Numbered from the stretch's first letter, positions 1-12,198 are shown. The stretch is 64,000 nucleotides of DNA from Arthrobacter zhangbolii (GCF_022869865.1 NZ_CP094984.1:2666001-2730000), one strand, 5' to 3'. A program made the numbers and translations. Notes: generated from the sequence alone by a model not told the origin.

Positions 1-1334
1 CGCAGCCGTCCGGTGAGCTCGGTGCGGTCGGTAATGCTGTCCAGGACGCTGCGCTTGAGCCGCACGGTCGTGGCCGGGGCAGGATTCATGGACGTCAGTT
101 CAGCCAGGGACTGCATGGCCTGGTACGGCGAGCATCCCCACCGCCGGCGGACGTTGTGCAGGCTCTTAACATGGTCCCGCAGCTGGTGGCGGTTCTCCTG
201 CAGGACTTTGTGCAGGCCGGCCAGTTCGGGTGCCTTCGCCTTTTCGTTCCGGACAATGGCCCGGACCAGCTGGTCCTTGAGCTGCTGGCGGGTGAGCCCG
301 GCGTTGACCTGCAGCACAAGCGAGCCAAGCTGCAGGGCGTCAAGTTCAGAGACGAACTGGTTCAGGGTGCCGCGGCGTTCAGCTACCACCAGCACGGATT
401 TGCCGGCATTGGCCAGCGACGCGACGGCGTTCAGCGCCGTCTGGGTCTGTCCGGTGCCCGCGGGGGCGGAAACCACCAGGGACTGCCCGGCGTTGATGAG
501 ATCCAGCACTTCCTGCTGCTGCCGGTCCGCATCCAGGATCAGCAGTTCATCCGCCGGGTCCCGGTCATCCAGCGGCGGCAGGTCCAGGGCCCGGGCGGCC
601 GGAGGTTCGGCCGAACCGTCACGGGCGGCATCGATCAGGGCGCGGAGGATCGGATGGGCGGGATCCAGTGCGGGATCCTCTGAGAGGTCGGCGAGGTCGG
701 CGAAGGTGGATACCAGCAGGCGGTGTTCGATGTTGATGCCGCGCACGCTGCCGGTGACGGCGCGGAGCTTCTCCAGCACCGGGTGCGGGTCGAAGCGGGC
801 GGTGCCGTAGGCCAGCCGGGTCAGGGCATCGACGTCGATCTCCAGACCCTGCTCCTGCTGCAGATGGCGGACCAGGGCCGGGTTGAGCGCGGCCTTTTCG
901 GTCAGCTGAAGCTCATAGTCGTCCTGGGATGCGTGGACGGTGAGGGCCACCGGGGTGAGCAGGACGGGGGCAGTCAGCGACTCGGGGCGCAGTGCCTCAT
1001 CCGAGGCGTAGCGCCAGGACGCGGTCCCGGCAGCAATGTAGCCGACGTCGATGCCGCGGTCGGTGCCGAGTTCGTAGATTTTGGCGCGGAGCAGGCGCCC
1101 GGCCTTCATCGCGGCGCCGTACTGGTCCGGATCACGCAGCAGGGTGGAGAGCCTCGTCCGGCGACCGGCGAGCAGCTGGGCCAGGCCGGAGGGATGCGCG
1201 TGCGTGAGGTCAATGCTGTTGGCAGCGGACGGGGTGAAATGCAGCAGGGTGTCCGTTCCGGCGTGCTGTCCCAATTGTCCCAGCCACGGCAGCAGGAAGT
1301 CCGAGGGATTCTCCCCGGTATTCTGCTCAGACAC
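1..1334 (-). CDS. Superfamily 1 helicase-like ATPase, N-terminal part (runs off window)
   Basis: The N-terminal 444 residues of a larger protein whose frame stays open to base 1. I chose the GTG at 1334 because AGAGGG lies five bases upstream on the minus strand. The first 230 or so residues carry no motif I can name. Around residues 270-300 there is a glutamine-rich lead-in (LDADRQQQ) and a P-loop (APAGTGQTQT), followed by VVAERRGTLNQFV. This resembles motifs I and Ia of the large Upf1/DNA2-like helicases annotated as DUF4011 or AAA proteins in actinobacteria. The usual Walker A lysine is glutamine at residue 296 (bases 447-449). Motifs II-VI lie outside the window, so helicase function is inferred from the fold only. 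A DNA/RNA repair or defence role is possible but not shown. Confidence 0.7.
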   Translation of the reverse strand, partial: MSEQNTGENPSDFLLPWLGQLGQHAGTDTLLHFTPSAANSIDLTHAHPSGLAQLLAGRRTRLSTLLRDPDQYGAAMKAGRLLRAKIYELGTDRGIDVGYIAAGTASWRYASDEALRPESLTAPVLLTPVALTVHASQDDYELQLTEKAALNPALVRHLQQEQGLEIDVDALTRLAYGTARFDPHPVLEKLRAVTGSVRGINIEHRLLVSTFADLADLSEDPALDPAHPILRALIDAARDGSAEPPAARALDLPPLDDRDPADELLILDADRQQQEVLDLINAGQSLVVSAPAGTGQTQTALNAVASLANAGKSVLVVAERRGTLNQFVSELDALQLGSLVLQVNAGLTRQQLKDQLVRAIVRNEKAKAPELAGLHKVLQENRHQLRDHVKSLHNVRRRWGCSPYQAMQSLAELTSMNPAPATTVRLKRSVLDSITDRTELTGRL

Positions 1335-1440
1335 TAGTGCCCTCTTTTCTGCACTTCCGCGCGTTTTTGACCAAATTGGCATACGTTCAAAACTATCGCG
1401 TCGGACCCGGTTTCCCGAACATAGCAACGCGGGGAACGGC

Positions 1441-1471
1441 AAAGGGGACGGCCGAAACGGCCGTCCCCTTT
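1441..1471 (-). terminator. Hairpin terminator downstream of guaA
   Basis: A perfect 14-bp inverted repeat (AAAGGGGACGGCCG with its complement) around a three-base AAA loop, ten bases past the guaA stop. The stem closes with A/T pairs, so RNA read from guaA ends its hairpin in CCCCUUU. It also insulates the helicase-like gene, whose start lies at 1334. Confidence 0.8.
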
Positions 1472-1480
1472 ATCCTTACG

Positions 1481-3070
1481 CTATTCCCACTCGATTGTTC
1501 CCGGCGGCTTGCTGGTTACGTCCAGCACCACGCGGTTGATTCCATCCACCTCGTTGGTGATCCGGTTGGAAATCCGGGCCAGCAGATCGTACGGCAGGCG
1601 TGACCAGTCGGCCGTCATGGCGTCCTCGCTGGACACCGGGCGGAGCACAATGGGGTGTCCGTAGGTCCGGCCGTCACCCTGGACGCCCACGCTGCGGACA
1701 TCGGCCAGCAGGACCACCGGCATCTGCCAGACTTCGTCGTCCAGGCCTGCTGCGGTCAGCTCGGCCCGGGCAATCGCGTCGGCGCGGCGCAGCAGGTCCA
1801 GGCGTTCCTGGTTGACCTCGCCGACAATGCGGATTCCGAGTCCGGGGCCGGGGAAGGGCTGGCGGCCGACAATTTCGGCCGGCAGGCCCAGCTCGGCACC
1901 GACTGCGCGGACCTCGTCCTTGAAGAGCGCCCGGAGCGGCTCCACGAGTTCGAACTTCATGTCCTCGGGCAGGCCGCCCACGTTGTGGTGGCTCTTGATG
2001 TTGGCTGCGCCTTCACCACCGCCGGATTCCACAACGTCCGGGTACAGGGTGCCCTGGACCAGGAAGCGGATGGGCTCACCCTCTGCTTCAGCCTTGGCCA
2101 TGATGGCCCGCTCTGCTTCCTCAAAGGCACGGATGAATTCACGGCCGATGATTTTGCGCTTGGTTTCCGGGTCCGAGACGCCGGCCAGGGCGCTGAGGAA
2201 ACGTTCCTGCTCGTTGGCAACGTACAGGTTGACGCCGGTCGCCGCCACGAAGTCGCGTTCAACCTGTTCCGCTTCGCCCTCGCGCAGCAGTCCGTGGTCA
2301 ACGAAGACACAGGTCAGCTGGTCGCCCACCGCGCGCTGCACCAGTGCTGCAGCAACAGCGGAGTCCACCCCGCCGGAGAGCCCGCAGATGACCCGGGAGG
2401 AACCCACCTGGGCACGGATGCGGGCAACCTGCTCTTCGACAATGTTGCCGGTGGTCCAGCTGCGTTCAATCCGGGCGCCCTTGAACAGGAAGTTCTCCAG
2501 GACGGCCTGGCCGTGCGCTGAGTGCTTAACCTCGGGGTGCCACTGGACGCCGTAGAGGCCCTTTTCCTCGTTGGCGAAGGCGGCAACGGGCGCTCCTGCG
2601 GTGCTGGCCAGCACATCGAAGCCTTCAGGGGCTTCCTGCACGCTGTCGCCATGGCTCATCCAGGTGTTCTGTTCATCCGGAGTTCCCTCCAGGATGGAAC
2701 GGGCGCCGCCGACGACGCGTGCGTCGGTGGATCCGTACTCCCGCAGGCCGGTCTTGGCTACCTTGCCGCCGAGGGCGGCGGCCATGGCCTGGAAGCCGTA
2801 GCAGATGCCGAGTACCGGCACGCCGGCCTCAAACAGATCCGTGTGGACCTTGGGGGCACCTTCGGCGTACACGCTGGAAGGTCCGCCGGAAAGGATAATG
2901 GCAGCCGGGTTCTTCGCCAGCAGCTGCTCAGTGCTGTAGGTGTGGGGAACCACCTCGGAGTAAACGTCTGCTTCGCGCACCCGGCGGGCAATTAGCTGGG
3001 CGTACTGCGCTCCGTAGTCCACAACGAGGACGGGCCGCTCTTCAATGGGGTCAGTCGCGGGATTAGTCAC
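1481..3070 (-). CDS. guaA: GMP synthase (glutamine-hydrolysing)
   Basis: Converts XMP to GMP using glutamine and ATP, the last step of guanine nucleotide synthesis. The class I glutamine amidotransferase domain comes first, with nucleophile Cys90 in GICYGF and the later His/Glu pair in QWHPEV. The ATP-pyrophosphatase domain follows with its PP-loop LSGGVDSAV. The protein ends in the C-terminal dimerisation domain and the typical PPGTIEWE. A frame extension to 3106 exists, but the GTG at 3070 gives 529 residues, close to other actinobacterial GuaA proteins, and the amidotransferase domain begins soon after it. No strong Shine-Dalgarno is visible, so the exact start is uncertain. It has its own terminator and is not overlapped by neighbours. 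guaB and guaB3 lie 4-5 kb away on the same strand. Confidence 0.97.
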   Translation of the reverse strand: MTNPATDPIEERPVLVVDYGAQYAQLIARRVREADVYSEVVPHTYSTEQLLAKNPAAIILSGGPSSVYAEGAPKVHTDLFEAGVPVLGICYGFQAMAAALGGKVAKTGLREYGSTDARVVGGARSILEGTPDEQNTWMSHGDSVQEAPEGFDVLASTAGAPVAAFANEEKGLYGVQWHPEVKHSAHGQAVLENFLFKGARIERSWTTGNIVEEQVARIRAQVGSSRVICGLSGGVDSAVAAALVQRAVGDQLTCVFVDHGLLREGEAEQVERDFVAATGVNLYVANEQERFLSALAGVSDPETKRKIIGREFIRAFEEAERAIMAKAEAEGEPIRFLVQGTLYPDVVESGGGEGAANIKSHHNVGGLPEDMKFELVEPLRALFKDEVRAVGAELGLPAEIVGRQPFPGPGLGIRIVGEVNQERLDLLRRADAIARAELTAAGLDDEVWQMPVVLLADVRSVGVQGDGRTYGHPIVLRPVSSEDAMTADWSRLPYDLLARISNRITNEVDGINRVVLDVTSKPPGTIEWE

Positions 3071-3119
3071 GTTCCAAGGATAGTCGTCCCGCCACCGGCC
3101 GTGCACACCCGGTTCAAGA

Positions 3120-3143
3120 CGCCTGCGGCGGGACCCGCAGGCG
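3120..3143 (-). terminator. Hairpin after the DUF3817 gene
   Basis: Perfect 9-bp inverted repeat CGCCTGCGG/CCGCAGGCG with a six-base loop, 11 bases past the DUF3817 stop and upstream of guaA. There is no clear T-run, so this is a probable weak terminator or RNA-stabilising hairpin. Confidence 0.5.
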
Positions 3144-3154
3144 CCAGCCTTCGC

Positions 3155-3571
3155 TTAGTAGCGCTTCGCCGCTTCAGGATGGGCTTCCAGCTCCGCTACT
3201 ACCTGCTTGTGCACGCGGCCCTCGACAATAAAGGAGAGGAAGGGCACACAGCCGCCCAGTGCCAGGATGATGAATTTGGAGAACGGCCACCGCATCAGCT
3301 GCCACAGGCGGAAGTCAGCCAGCAGGTACACCACGTAGATCCAGCCGTGCAGGATCAGGACACCCACGGACAGATTGACGCCGCCCACAATAACCTCGGT
3401 GCCGAAGCCGTACTTGACGATCATCTGCACCACCAGGGCCAGCAGCAGGAAGCCGGTGACGTAGGCGAAGACCTTGTAGAAGGTCAGCGCCGAGCGGATC
3501 TGCGCATGGGTGCCGCCAAACCGGCGCTTCTTTTTCCTCGGTGCCTTGGCGGTGCTGGTGGAATCGCTCAC
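3155..3571 (-). CDS. DUF3817 family membrane protein
   Basis: A 138-residue integral membrane protein. A basic, Lys/Arg-rich cytoplasmic N-terminus (residues 9-17) is followed by three hydrophobic segments at roughly 34-54, 63-84 and 97-115. The family, DUF3817, is common in actinobacteria, often near cytochrome oxidase assembly genes, and has no established biochemical role. Its start overlaps the end of the SURF1 gene by four bases (ATGA), so the two are translationally coupled. A role in respiratory complex assembly is inferred from this pairing alone. Confidence 0.85.
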   Translation of the reverse strand: MSDSTSTAKAPRKKKRRFGGTHAQIRSALTFYKVFAYVTGFLLLALVVQMIVKYGFGTEVIVGGVNLSVGVLILHGWIYVVYLLADFRLWQLMRWPFSKFIILALGGCVPFLSFIVEGRVHKQVVAELEAHPEAAKRY

Positions 3572-4386
3572 TTGGTTACCTCGCTGCTGGGATGTTCGGT
3601 ATCGGGTTCGGTTGCCTCGTCGTAGCCGTCTTCATAGTCGTCTTCGTACTCGTCCTCTTCGAGGCTGCGGCGGTACTCGTCGGCGACCAGCCGCCACCAG
3701 AGGAAGACGGAGAAGCCCGCGAAGATGATCCATTCAAGGGCGTAGAAAATGTTCAGCCAGTTGACCGGGGTTTCCTCCGGCTGGCCGGCCACCGTCACGG
3801 TCTGCATGTCACCGGAGTCGGGGGCGGCGCCGTCCACCGTGATCTCTTCGGCGGTAACGAACGCGGAGTATGAGGTGACGTCCCAGATATTGATCAGTTC
3901 GGCGGCGGAGAGCGAGGGAAGGATCCCGTTCTCATGCGGTTCGGGCAGCGGCGCCTCGGACGGCAGCAGGCGTCCGACGACGGCGGCTGTTCCGGCCTGC
4001 GCGGGCACGGCATCCCCGGGATCCTCAACCCATCCGCGGACCACGGGAATGTAGGCGTCCCCGGGGGCGCCGTCGACCTGGAACGCGGTCACCACCCAGT
4101 AGCCCTGCTCGCCGTCCTGGAGCCGCTCGTCAACGAGCACGGTTTTGTCCGGGTCGAAGGAGCCGGTCATGGAGACCATCTGATCGGCTTCGGTCTCATA
4201 CATGGGCTTGCCCGGAACGAACGCATCGGTCAGCGGCCGGACGGTTTCCGTGGCTTCCGGATCCGTGGCCTTCTCCGATTCGGCGCTGGAGAACTGCCAT
4301 TGGCTCAACAGCACAAAGACCGTTGAGATTGCTAGGGCGAAAAGCAGGCCGGCGATCCAGCGCGGCTTCAGGGCAGTTTTGAGCAC
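3568..4386 (-). CDS. SURF1 family cytochrome oxidase assembly protein
   Basis: A 272-residue SURF1-type protein, known from the family to act in cytochrome c oxidase (haem-copper oxidase) assembly. The expected layout is visible: an N-terminal transmembrane helix (about residues 12-30), a long extracytoplasmic domain containing the family-type stretches GEQGYWVVTAF and VRGWV, and a second helix near residues 215-235. After that comes a strongly acidic Asp/Glu-rich cytoplasmic tail (EEDEYEDDYEDGYDEATEPD) longer than usual for the family. It is first in a two-gene unit with the DUF3817 gene. The oxidase subunits themselves are not in the window. Confidence 0.88.
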   Translation of the reverse strand: MLKTALKPRWIAGLLFALAISTVFVLLSQWQFSSAESEKATDPEATETVRPLTDAFVPGKPMYETEADQMVSMTGSFDPDKTVLVDERLQDGEQGYWVVTAFQVDGAPGDAYIPVVRGWVEDPGDAVPAQAGTAAVVGRLLPSEAPLPEPHENGILPSLSAAELINIWDVTSYSAFVTAEEITVDGAAPDSGDMQTVTVAGQPEETPVNWLNIFYALEWIIFAGFSVFLWWRLVADEYRRSLEEDEYEDDYEDGYDEATEPDTEHPSSEVTK

Positions 4387-4441
4387 GGGTTAACGGTACT
4401 TCGTCCGGCTGTAGAAAACCCAATGCCGGGGCGCCGCAGTC

Positions 4442-4936
4442 CTAGTGGTCGAAGAACACGAGGGAGGAATTAATGAGTTCCGCGATGACCTCGGCGTCGT
4501 TCGCTCGGCGCAGGGAGTCGCGGAACGACGGGCGGAACAGGGACCTGGCGATCGTGGCCAGGACCTCCAGGTGCTGGGAAAAGGAAGCGGCCGGGGTGGC
4601 AATGAGCAGTATCACGGTGGCCGGACCGTCGGAGGCTCCGAAGTCCACGCTGTGACCGTAGCGGGTGATGCCGACGGCAATGGAGGTTTCCCGCACAAAC
4701 TCGCTGCGCGCATGGGGCAGCCCGATCCCGCCGGGCAGCCCGGTGGCCATCTGGTGCTCGCGCGCGCTGACCTGCTCGAGGAACCCCGCCAGGTTGGTGA
4801 TGCGGCCGGCCCGATGCATCCGTTCGGCCAGCTGCGTGGCGGCGTCGTACCGGTCAGCGGCCTCCATTTCGAGGATTACCAGGTCCGGTTCGGTGAGGAC
4901 CGCGCCGGTTTCGCTCAGGGACAGTTCTTCGGTCAC
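4442..4936 (-). CDS. PTS EIIA domain protein (fructose/mannitol type)
   Basis: A single-domain 164-residue EIIA protein of the fructose/mannitol PTS family. The phosphorylatable histidine is His75 in GIGLPHARS, and the surrounding pattern (ATGLPGGIGLPHAR) is typical. No EIIB, EIIC, HPr or EI gene is nearby, so it is an orphan EIIA. Its own carbohydrate partner cannot be named. It lies 40 bases downstream of glpD on the same strand, so it may be cotranscribed with it. A regulatory role, as for PtsN-like EIIA proteins, is possible but unproven. Confidence 0.88.
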   Translation of the reverse strand: MTEELSLSETGAVLTEPDLVILEMEAADRYDAATQLAERMHRAGRITNLAGFLEQVSAREHQMATGLPGGIGLPHARSEFVRETSIAVGITRYGHSVDFGASDGPATVILLIATPAASFSQHLEVLATIARSLFRPSFRDSLRRANDAEVIAELINSSLVFFDH

Positions 4937-4976
4937 TGCTGTTCTTCACTCACTGGTTTGTCGGGGATCCGGTTCA

Positions 4977-6701
4977 TCAGATCCTGGGGGTAATGTCTTC
5001 GGCGGCCAGCCGGGCACTGTCGGCACTCTTGTCGTCGGGCTGCTCCTGGCTGAGCCGTTCGGCTTCCACCCTGGCCAGATAGTGGGCCACTTCGCTTTCC
5101 ACCCGTGCCGGGTCCCAGTTCAGCAGCGGGGCCATCAGTTCCGCTGCCACCGGTGCCGCGGAGACACCCCGGTCCCAGGTCTCGATGGAAATGCGGGTCC
5201 GCCGGGCCAGGACGTCCTCGACGTGCCGGGCCCCCTCATGGGTGGTGGCGTAGACAACTTCGGCCCGCAGGTAGTCATCCGCGCCGGGCAGCGGCTCGGC
5301 CAGGGACTGATCGGATTTAATCAGGTCCAGCACGTCATAGGCCATGGATCCGTACCGGTTCAGCAGGTGCTCCACCCGGGCCACGTGTACCCCGTACTCG
5401 TCGGCGGTGCGGTGCCGCCGGTTCCAGGCTGCCTTGTACCCCACTGCGCCCAGCAGCGGAATGGTGGAGGTGCAGCTTTCGGGCACCTTTTCGTCCAGGG
5501 CCCGCGCTGCCTCGTCCACGGCGTCCTTGGCCATCACCCGGTAGGTGGTCCACTTGCCGCCGGCGACGACGACGAGTCCCGGCACCGGGTGCGCCACCAC
5601 ATGTTCGCGGGAGAGCTTGGCGGTGGAGTCGTTTTCCCCGGCGAGCAGCGGCCGCAGGCCTGCATAGACTCCTTCAACGTCCTCCCGGGTCAGCGGCGTC
5701 TTCAGCACCAGGTTTACGTGCTCCAGGATGTAGTCGATGTCCGCCGAGGTGGCAGCCGGATGCGCCTTGTCCAGGTTCCAGTCGGTGTCCGTGGTGCCGA
5801 TGATCCAGTGCCGTCCCCACGGGATGACAAACAGCACCGACTTTTCGGTCCGCAGGATCATGCCCACGGTGGACTGGATCCGGTCCTTCGGGACCACCAG
5901 GTGCACGCCCTTGGAGGCCCGGACCTTCAGCTGGCCGCGGTCGGTGACCATGGCCTGGGTTTCATCGGTCCAGACACCGGTCGCGTTCACCACCTGGCTG
6001 GCGGCGATATCGAACTCGTCGCCGGTTTCCTGGTCCCGCACGCGCGCCCCGACCACCCGCTCCCCCTCGCGCAGGAAGTCCACCACGGCCAGCCGGTTGG
6101 CCACCGCGGCGCCGTAGTGGGCCGCGGTCCTGGCCATGGTGGCCACATACCGGGCGTCGTCGACCTGGCCGTCGTAATAGCGGATGGCGCCGACCATGGC
6201 GTCGTCCTTGAGGCTGGGTGCCATGCGCAGGGTCTGCTTGCGGGTCAGGTGCTTTTGCATGGGCACCCCGCGTGAGTTGCCCGAGGTCATGCCCATGGTG
6301 TCGTAGAGGAAAATGCCCGCACCCACGTACGGCCGCTCAATAAACCGCTTGGTCAGCGGATACAGGAAGGCCACGGGCTTCACCAGATGCGGGGCAATAC
6401 GCTGGAGCAGCAGGCCGCGCTCCTTCAACGCCTCCTGTACCAGGGCAAAGTCCAGCATTTCCAGATAGCGCAGGCCGCCGTGAATGAGTTTCGAGGACCG
6501 TGAGGAGGTCCCTGACGCCCAGTCCCGGGCCTCCACCATGCCCACTTTCAGTCCGCGGGTCACCGCGTCCAGGGCTGCCCCGGCACCTACTACCCCACCC
6601 CCGACAATCAGGATGTCCAGCTCGTTGCCGGGCTTGGTGGTGGCCCGGAGCCGATCCATCGCTTCGTTCCGGTACTCGGGGCTCAGGGCGTCTGCAGACA
6701 T
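4977..6701 (-). CDS. glpD: Glycerol-3-phosphate dehydrogenase (aerobic, FAD)
   Basis: Oxidises sn-glycerol 3-phosphate to dihydroxyacetone phosphate at the membrane, passing electrons to quinone. The 574-residue protein has the N-terminal FAD-binding Rossmann motif (ILIVGGGVVGAGAALDA), the DAO fold with SSKLIHGGLRYLE, the family segment GRHWIIGTTDTDW, and the C-terminal DAO_C domain. The Shine-Dalgarno AGAGGAA precedes the ATG at 6701. glpF and glpK are not adjacent, unlike in many glp operons. The next gene is an orphan PTS EIIA protein, 40 bases downstream. Confidence 0.96.
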   Translation of the reverse strand: MSADALSPEYRNEAMDRLRATTKPGNELDILIVGGGVVGAGAALDAVTRGLKVGMVEARDWASGTSSRSSKLIHGGLRYLEMLDFALVQEALKERGLLLQRIAPHLVKPVAFLYPLTKRFIERPYVGAGIFLYDTMGMTSGNSRGVPMQKHLTRKQTLRMAPSLKDDAMVGAIRYYDGQVDDARYVATMARTAAHYGAAVANRLAVVDFLREGERVVGARVRDQETGDEFDIAASQVVNATGVWTDETQAMVTDRGQLKVRASKGVHLVVPKDRIQSTVGMILRTEKSVLFVIPWGRHWIIGTTDTDWNLDKAHPAATSADIDYILEHVNLVLKTPLTREDVEGVYAGLRPLLAGENDSTAKLSREHVVAHPVPGLVVVAGGKWTTYRVMAKDAVDEAARALDEKVPESCTSTIPLLGAVGYKAAWNRRHRTADEYGVHVARVEHLLNRYGSMAYDVLDLIKSDQSLAEPLPGADDYLRAEVVYATTHEGARHVEDVLARRTRISIETWDRGVSAAPVAAELMAPLLNWDPARVESEVAHYLARVEAERLSQEQPDDKSADSARLAAEDITPRI

Positions 6702-6765
6702 GGTCGGGGTTCCTCTCTAGGGTCCTGCCGTAGCTGCGTCCACTCTAGGCAATCCGCGCAGGTTA

Positions 6766-7905
6766 TTACAGGTTGTACTGGTAGGGGGACACCAATACCT
6801 CAATACGCTGGAACGCCTTGAGGTCCGAATACCCGGTGGTGGCCATGGCCCGGCGCAGCGCACCCATCAGGTTGGACGTTCCGTTCGTGTGGTGCGAGGG
6901 CCCCCACAGGACTTCCTTCAGCGACCCGACGGTATCCAGGCGGACCCTGTCGCCGCGGGGAAGCTCGCTGTGGTGCGCTTCCTGGCCCCAGTGCCACCCC
7001 TGCCCGGGAGCCTCTTCGGCGCGGGCCAGTGCGGAACCGAGCATCACGGCGTCGGCGCCCATGGCCACGGCCTTGATGATGTCACCGCTGGTGCCCATGC
7101 CGCCGTCGGCGATCACGTGCACGTACCGGCCGCCGGACTCATCCATGTAGTCCCGGCGGGCTTCGGCAATGTCGGAGATGGCGGTGGCCATGGGTGCGTG
7201 GATGCCCAGGGCACGGCGGGTGGTGGTGGTCGCGCCGCCGCCGAAGCCCACCAGGACGCCTGCGGCACCGGTACGCATCAGGTGCAGGGCCGGGGTGTAG
7301 CCTGCCGCTCCGCCAACAATAACGGGGACGTCCAGTTCGTAGATGAACTGCTTCAGGTTCAGCGGCTCCACGGTCTTGGACACGTGCTCGGCGGACACCG
7401 TGGTGCCGCGGATAACGAAGACGTCGACGCCGGCGGCCAGGACGGTCTTGTAGAACTCCTGGGTACGCTGCGGGGTGAGTGAACCGGCGACGGTCACACC
7501 GGCCTCGCGCATTTCGGCCAGGCGGGAGCTGATCAGCTCGGCACGGATGGGTGCGTCGTAGATTTCCTGCAGCCGGCGGGTGGCGGCGGGATTGAAGTTG
7601 TCACGGCTGAGCTGGGCAATTTCGTCCAGCAGGGGCTGCGGATCCTCGTACCGGGTCCACAGGCCTTCCAGGTTCAGGACACCCAGTCCGCCAAGTTTGC
7701 CCAGCGCGATGGCGGAGGCCGGGGACATAACGGAGTCCATGGGAGCGCCGATGACGGGCATCTCAAACTGGTATGCGTCTATCTGCCAGTTGATCGAGAC
7801 ATCCTGCGGGTCGCGGGTACGCCGCGAGGGCACAATTGCCACGTCGTCCAGGGAGTAGGCTCTGCGCCCTTGCTTGCCACGGCCAATTTCAATCTCGTTA
7901 CTCAC
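6766..7905 (-). CDS. guaB3: GuaB3 family IMP dehydrogenase-related protein
   Basis: A 379-residue TIM-barrel paralogue of IMP dehydrogenase, lacking the CBS domains. I start it at the GTG at 7905, preceded by AGGGAG, although the frame extends to 7938. It keeps phosphate-binding and flap-region features (HVIADGGMGTSGD, GADAVMLGSALA). However, the segment equivalent to the catalytic loop GPGSICTTR of guaB reads GFGGGATTTTRR, with no cysteine. No cysteine occurs anywhere after the chosen start. This is the usual state of actinobacterial GuaB3, whose role is unsettled. It sits immediately downstream of guaB on the same strand. Confidence 0.92.
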   Translation of the reverse strand: MSNEIEIGRGKQGRRAYSLDDVAIVPSRRTRDPQDVSINWQIDAYQFEMPVIGAPMDSVMSPASAIALGKLGGLGVLNLEGLWTRYEDPQPLLDEIAQLSRDNFNPAATRRLQEIYDAPIRAELISSRLAEMREAGVTVAGSLTPQRTQEFYKTVLAAGVDVFVIRGTTVSAEHVSKTVEPLNLKQFIYELDVPVIVGGAAGYTPALHLMRTGAAGVLVGFGGGATTTTRRALGIHAPMATAISDIAEARRDYMDESGGRYVHVIADGGMGTSGDIIKAVAMGADAVMLGSALARAEEAPGQGWHWGQEAHHSELPRGDRVRLDTVGSLKEVLWGPSHHTNGTSNLMGALRRAMATTGYSDLKAFQRIEVLVSPYQYNL

Positions 7906-8011
7906 GCTCCCTAGGTTATCCCAGCAGGCGCCGGGCACATGAAAGCTGCCGGTAACCGTAACCTTCCGCAGCAGGTAAATGTCCTGTCCGCACGGGTGGT
8001 TAAAGACCGGA

Positions 8012-8042
8012 GGCAGCTCCTGCGATGTCTGCAGGAGCTGCC
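8012..8042 (-). terminator. Hairpin terminator downstream of guaB
   Basis: Perfect 12-bp inverted repeat GGCAGCTCCTGC/GCAGGAGCTGCC with a seven-base loop, about 20 bases past the guaB stop. On the minus strand a short T-containing tail (TCCGGTCTTT) follows. It separates guaB from guaB3 transcription. Confidence 0.72.
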
Positions 8043-8062
8043 CCTTGGCCGGAAAACGGGTC

Positions 8063-9664
<1,602 letters not shown>

Positions 9665-10003
9665 CTATTCCGCCGGTTCGTATCCCTTTGCCTTCACCGG
9701 TATGCCCGCCCGTCCGGTGCAAGCCAGGATCCGCAGGGACAGCGCCCCGCCGTAGTCAGCAGACCCGCAGACAGGTCCTCCCCGGATGGTCGCCTGCCCT
9801 TTAAACAGGCATGTTTCCAGGATTCCCGGCAGCCGTCCGCGCTGCCCGGCGTCGGCAAAGGACAGCACGCCTTCCTCCTGACCGGGGACCGGTTTCCCGT
9901 CCGGAGAGCTTTCGCGTGTGAGCGAAGCCACGGCAAAACCGTCGGGTGCGGTGCCCGGCAGGTACTGCGCCGTGGCGGCGTTCGCCTTCCCGTCCGGACA
10001 CAC
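9665..10003 (-). CDS. Possible small hypothetical protein (doubtful)
   Basis: A 112-codon frame between groEL and guaB. Its third codon positions are mostly G or C, as in the real genes here, and it has five cysteines. I do not recognise the product and see no signal peptide or membrane segment. The only upstream start, a GTG at 10003, falls on the T-tail of the groEL terminator and has no clear Shine-Dalgarno, and the frame stays open upstream into groEL. This could be a small exported or cytoplasmic protein with a later start, the decayed 3' end of a former gene, or chance. Confidence 0.3.
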   Translation of the reverse strand: MCPDGKANAATAQYLPGTAPDGFAVASLTRESSPDGKPVPGQEEGVLSFADAGQRGRLPGILETCLFKGQATIRGGPVCGSADYGGALSLRILACTGRAGIPVKAKGYEPAE

Positions 10004-10005
10004 AA

Positions 10006-10045
10006 AAGGCCCCGTCCGCGGAACGGTGTCCGCGGGCGGGGCCTT
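10006..10045 (-). terminator. groEL rho-independent terminator
   Basis: A 16-bp inverted repeat with one mismatch (AAGGCCCCGTCCGCGG against its near-complement) and an eight-base loop. It begins 24 bases past the groEL stop and is followed on the minus strand by TTTTGTGT. Confidence 0.85.
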
Positions 10046-10068
10046 CGCGTGAAGCGAGGGGTTACCGG

Positions 10069-11751
<1,683 letters not shown>

Positions 11752-11761
11752 TCAAGGGGAA

Positions 11762-12058
11762 CTACTTTACGACGACGGCCAGCACGTCGCGGGCGGACAG
11801 CACCAGGTATTCCTGGCCGCCGTGCTTGACTTCGGTTCCACCGTACTTGGAGTAGATGACAACGTCGCCTTCGGCAACGTCAACCGGAACGCGGTTGCCG
11901 TTGTCGTCAACGCGGCCGGGTCCAACTGCAACTACTTCGCCCTCCTGGGGCTTTTCCTTGGCAGTGTCCGGGATAACGAGGCCGGAAGCAGTGGTCTGCT
12001 CAGCTTCGAGCGGGCGGACAACAATACGATCCTCAAGCGGCTTAATAGAGACCGACAC
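11762..12058 (-). CDS. groS: Co-chaperonin GroES
   Basis: A 98-residue 10-kDa lid of the GroEL chamber. The sequence begins [15 protein letters not shown] and carries the family segments [13 protein letters not shown] and the C-terminal [13 protein letters not shown]. The length is normal. It is the first gene of the groES-groEL operon. The leader between 12058 and 12225 carries two CIRCE-type inverted repeats, so the operon is probably repressed by HrcA and induced by heat. Confidence 0.97.
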   Translation of the reverse strand: MSVSIKPLEDRIVVRPLEAEQTTASGLVIPDTAKEKPQEGEVVAVGPGRVDDNGNRVPVDVAEGDVVIYSKYGGTEVKHGGQEYLVLSARDVLAVVVK

Positions 12059-12152
12059 TCGGGCTCTCCTTTGCGTAGTTTCTAACGGGTTTGGGGCCGT
12101 CGGTTGGCGCTGGCCGTCGTCGCGGTGCCGGTTCGCGCTTCCCTTCGGGGAG

Positions 12153-12179
12153 TTAGCACCCTCACGTGCGGAGTGCTAA
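12153..12179 (-). promoter_or_regulatory. CIRCE operator 1 (HrcA site) upstream of groES
   Basis: TTAGCACCC, nine bases, then GAGTGCTAA. This matches the CIRCE consensus TTAGCACTC-N9-GAGTGCTAA with one mismatch in the left arm. It lies about 95 bases upstream of groES. CIRCE is the established binding site of the heat-shock repressor HrcA. Confidence 0.92.
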
Positions 12180-12198
12180 GTCAGACTTTATGCATTGG

